NCBI RefSeq assembly: GCF_014645235.1
Contig: NZ_BMLM01000001.1
Span: forward strand, 1,116,001 to 1,180,000
Length of the DNA stretch: 64,000 bases
Direction of reading: 5' to 3'
Source: Agrococcus terreus
GTDB lineage: Bacteria; Actinomycetota; Actinomycetes; Actinomycetales; Microbacteriaceae
Within the stretch, counting starts at the first letter, position 1. Every line of letters starts with the position of its first letter. The position numbers and the translations under genes were made by a program. Positions 62,904-64,000 of this stretch are shown here, in pieces. Below the pieces are notes generated by a model. That model made no database searches. It saw nothing but the letters and a program-made list of their open reading frames with translations, and had not been told where the DNA came from.

Positions 62904-64000
62904 GTGGGCGCGCAGCAGTCGAGCGGCAGGGCCGCGAGCAGGGGGACACGGATCGCGCGCGGCGCGGTCGCGGCGGTCGCGGCAGCGGCGCTCGGGCTGG
63001 GGCTGCTGGCAGCCTCCCCGCCGGGTGCCCAGGCGGCGCCGCTCGCGGGCGACGTGCTGGTCGCGGCGGACCCGACGGCCGCGGAGGCCGCCGGCGAACC
63101 CAGCGTCAGCTCCGACCCGCTGCCGACCGCGCAGGTCAACGGCATCGTGTGGGCGCAGGCCGCGGCCCGCGGCCGCGTCTACGCGGGCGGCGACTTCCAG
63201 AGCGCGCGGCCGGCGGGCGCGGCCCCCGGCACCCAGCTGGTCGCCCGGCAGAACCTGCTGGCCTACGACCTCGCCACCGGCGTCCTCGTCCCGTCGTTCG
63301 CGCCGCAGGTCAACGGCCGCGTGCTCGCCGCAGCGGCATCGCCCGACGGCACCCGCGTCTACATCGGCGGCGCGTTCACCGCGGTCAACGGCGTCGCCCG
63401 GTACCGCGTCGCGGCCTTCGACACCGCCACCGGCGCGCTGATCTCCAGCTTCGCGCCCGGCACGAACTCGACGGTCATCGGCATCGCGGCGACCAACACG
63501 ACGGTCTACCTCGCCGGGCAGTTCTCGAACGTCAACAACACCTCGCGCACCGGTGTCGCGGCCGTGTCGGCCGCGACCGGCCAGCTCACCGCGTTCAACC
63601 CGGTCATGACCGGCGGCTACGGCGCCCGCGGCGTCGTCGTGTCGCCCGACGGCAGCAAGGTCGTCGTCGGCGGCTCGTTCCTCACCACGAACGGCTCCGA
63701 TTCGCCGGGCCGCGGCATGGCGGCCCTCAGCGCGACGACGGGCGCGAGCCTGCCCTGGGCGGTCAACAGCGTCATCCGCAACGCCGGCAACAACGCCGCC
63801 ATCTACTCCCTCTCGTCCGACGGCGACAGCGTCTACGGCACCGGGTACGACTTCGGCGGCACCAAGACCCAGGACGACTTCGAGGGCGCGTTCCGCGCCT
63901 CCTGGTCCGACGGCACGATGGTGTGGATGGAGGACTGCCACGGCGACACCTACTCCGCCGCGCCGCTGAACGGCAACCTCTACACCGCCGGCCACACGCA
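62904..64000 (+). CDS. Secreted beta-propeller-like repeat protein, truncated by window end
   Basis: 365 residues are visible; the gene runs off the right edge. After a GTG start with GGAGG nearby, the signal peptide ends AQA. The mature part has repeats of about 45-50 residues: RVYAGGDFQSARPAG, RVYIGGAFTAVNGVARYRVAAFDTATG, VYLAGQFSNVNNTSRTGVAAVSATTG, VVVGGSFLTTNG...GMAALSATTG. This YxGGxF...AAFDxxTG pattern is a propeller-like extracellular module, often with PKD or LamG domains further on in this family. Its role may be adhesion or polysaccharide binding. Confidence 0.85.
   Translation, partial: MGAQQSSGRAASRGTRIARGAVAAVAAAALGLGLLAASPPGAQAAPLAGDVLVAADPTAAEAAGEPSVSSDPLPTAQVNGIVWAQAAARGRVYAGGDFQSARPAGAAPGTQLVARQNLLAYDLATGVLVPSFAPQVNGRVLAAAASPDGTRVYIGGAFTAVNGVARYRVAAFDTATGALISSFAPGTNSTVIGIAATNTTVYLAGQFSNVNNTSRTGVAAVSAATGQLTAFNPVMTGGYGARGVVVSPDGSKVVVGGSFLTTNGSDSPGRGMAALSATTGASLPWAVNSVIRNAGNNAAIYSLSSDGDSVYGTGYDFGGTKTQDDFEGAFRASWSDGTMVWMEDCHGDTYSAAPLNGNLYTAGHT

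Overview
This is a chromosomal segment of a very GC-rich Gram-positive actinobacterium. Gene content and order point to Microbacteriaceae: murI-rph-rdgB, aroA-rsgA-hisN divergent from a SigR/RsrA pair, prfB...ftsE-ftsX-smpB...ssrA, a RamB-type regulator next to aceA/aceB, a minimal Tad pilus locus, DUF3039 beside nicotinate phosphoribosyltransferase, and many starts with a TAGGCT-like -10 element only a few bases upstream (leaderless style). The assignment is inferred from these features, not from a database match. I see no insertion sequence, prophage, rRNA or CRISPR.

Layout. 1-15.5 kb: the end of a nitrilase-family gene, an aminoglycoside-phosphotransferase-like kinase with an aminotransferase, an HtrA protease, pncB, a hexapeptide acetyltransferase plus TetR regulator behind twin palindromic operators, an osmoprotectant-type ABC transporter (8.6-11.7 kb), murI-rph-rdgB, an MntR-like regulator, a DedA protein and tRNA-Leu. 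15.6-24.2 kb: an SDR with a hydroxyacyl-CoA dehydrogenase, a four-gene operon (PP2C phosphatase, cellulose-synthase-like glycosyltransferase, STAS, anti-sigma-type kinase), a flavodoxin-fold protein, an alpha/beta hydrolase, a helically phased repeat array and a QW-motif protein. 24.4-28.9 kb: a Tad pilus locus. 28.9-32.6 kb: a secreted PKD-repeat metallophosphoesterase divergent from a TetR gene. 33-42.9 kb: small unknowns, an MFS transporter, prfB, an HpaB-like monooxygenase, ftsEX, smpB, pfkA, a membrane protein and tmRNA. 43-47.3 kb: an aldehyde dehydrogenase, an SDR/TetR pair, rhodanese, a VOC protein and a lipoprotein. 47.4-56.3 kb: hisN-rsgA-aroA, sigR-rsrA, and the glyoxylate shunt aceB-aceA with a RamB-like regulator. 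56.3-64 kb: an envelope-glycan locus of glycosyltransferases, CapK/PaaK-like ligase, cytidylyltransferase and CDP-alcohol phosphotransferase, then a truncated secreted repeat protein.

The most novel-looking unit is the 17.4-21.2 kb operon. All modules of a partner-switching circuit (PP2C phosphatase, STAS switch, HATPase kinase) are translationally coupled to a family 2 polysaccharide synthase. No sigma factor is present, and the synthase carries an extra segment of about 150 residues inside its catalytic domain. This suggests post-translational control of exopolysaccharide synthesis by partner switching. Other clear signals are a perfect SigR promoter (GGGAAT-N18-GTT) upstream of sigR overlapping the aroA start, palindromic operators beside two TetR genes, and Mn-type metal ligands in the DtxR-family regulator.
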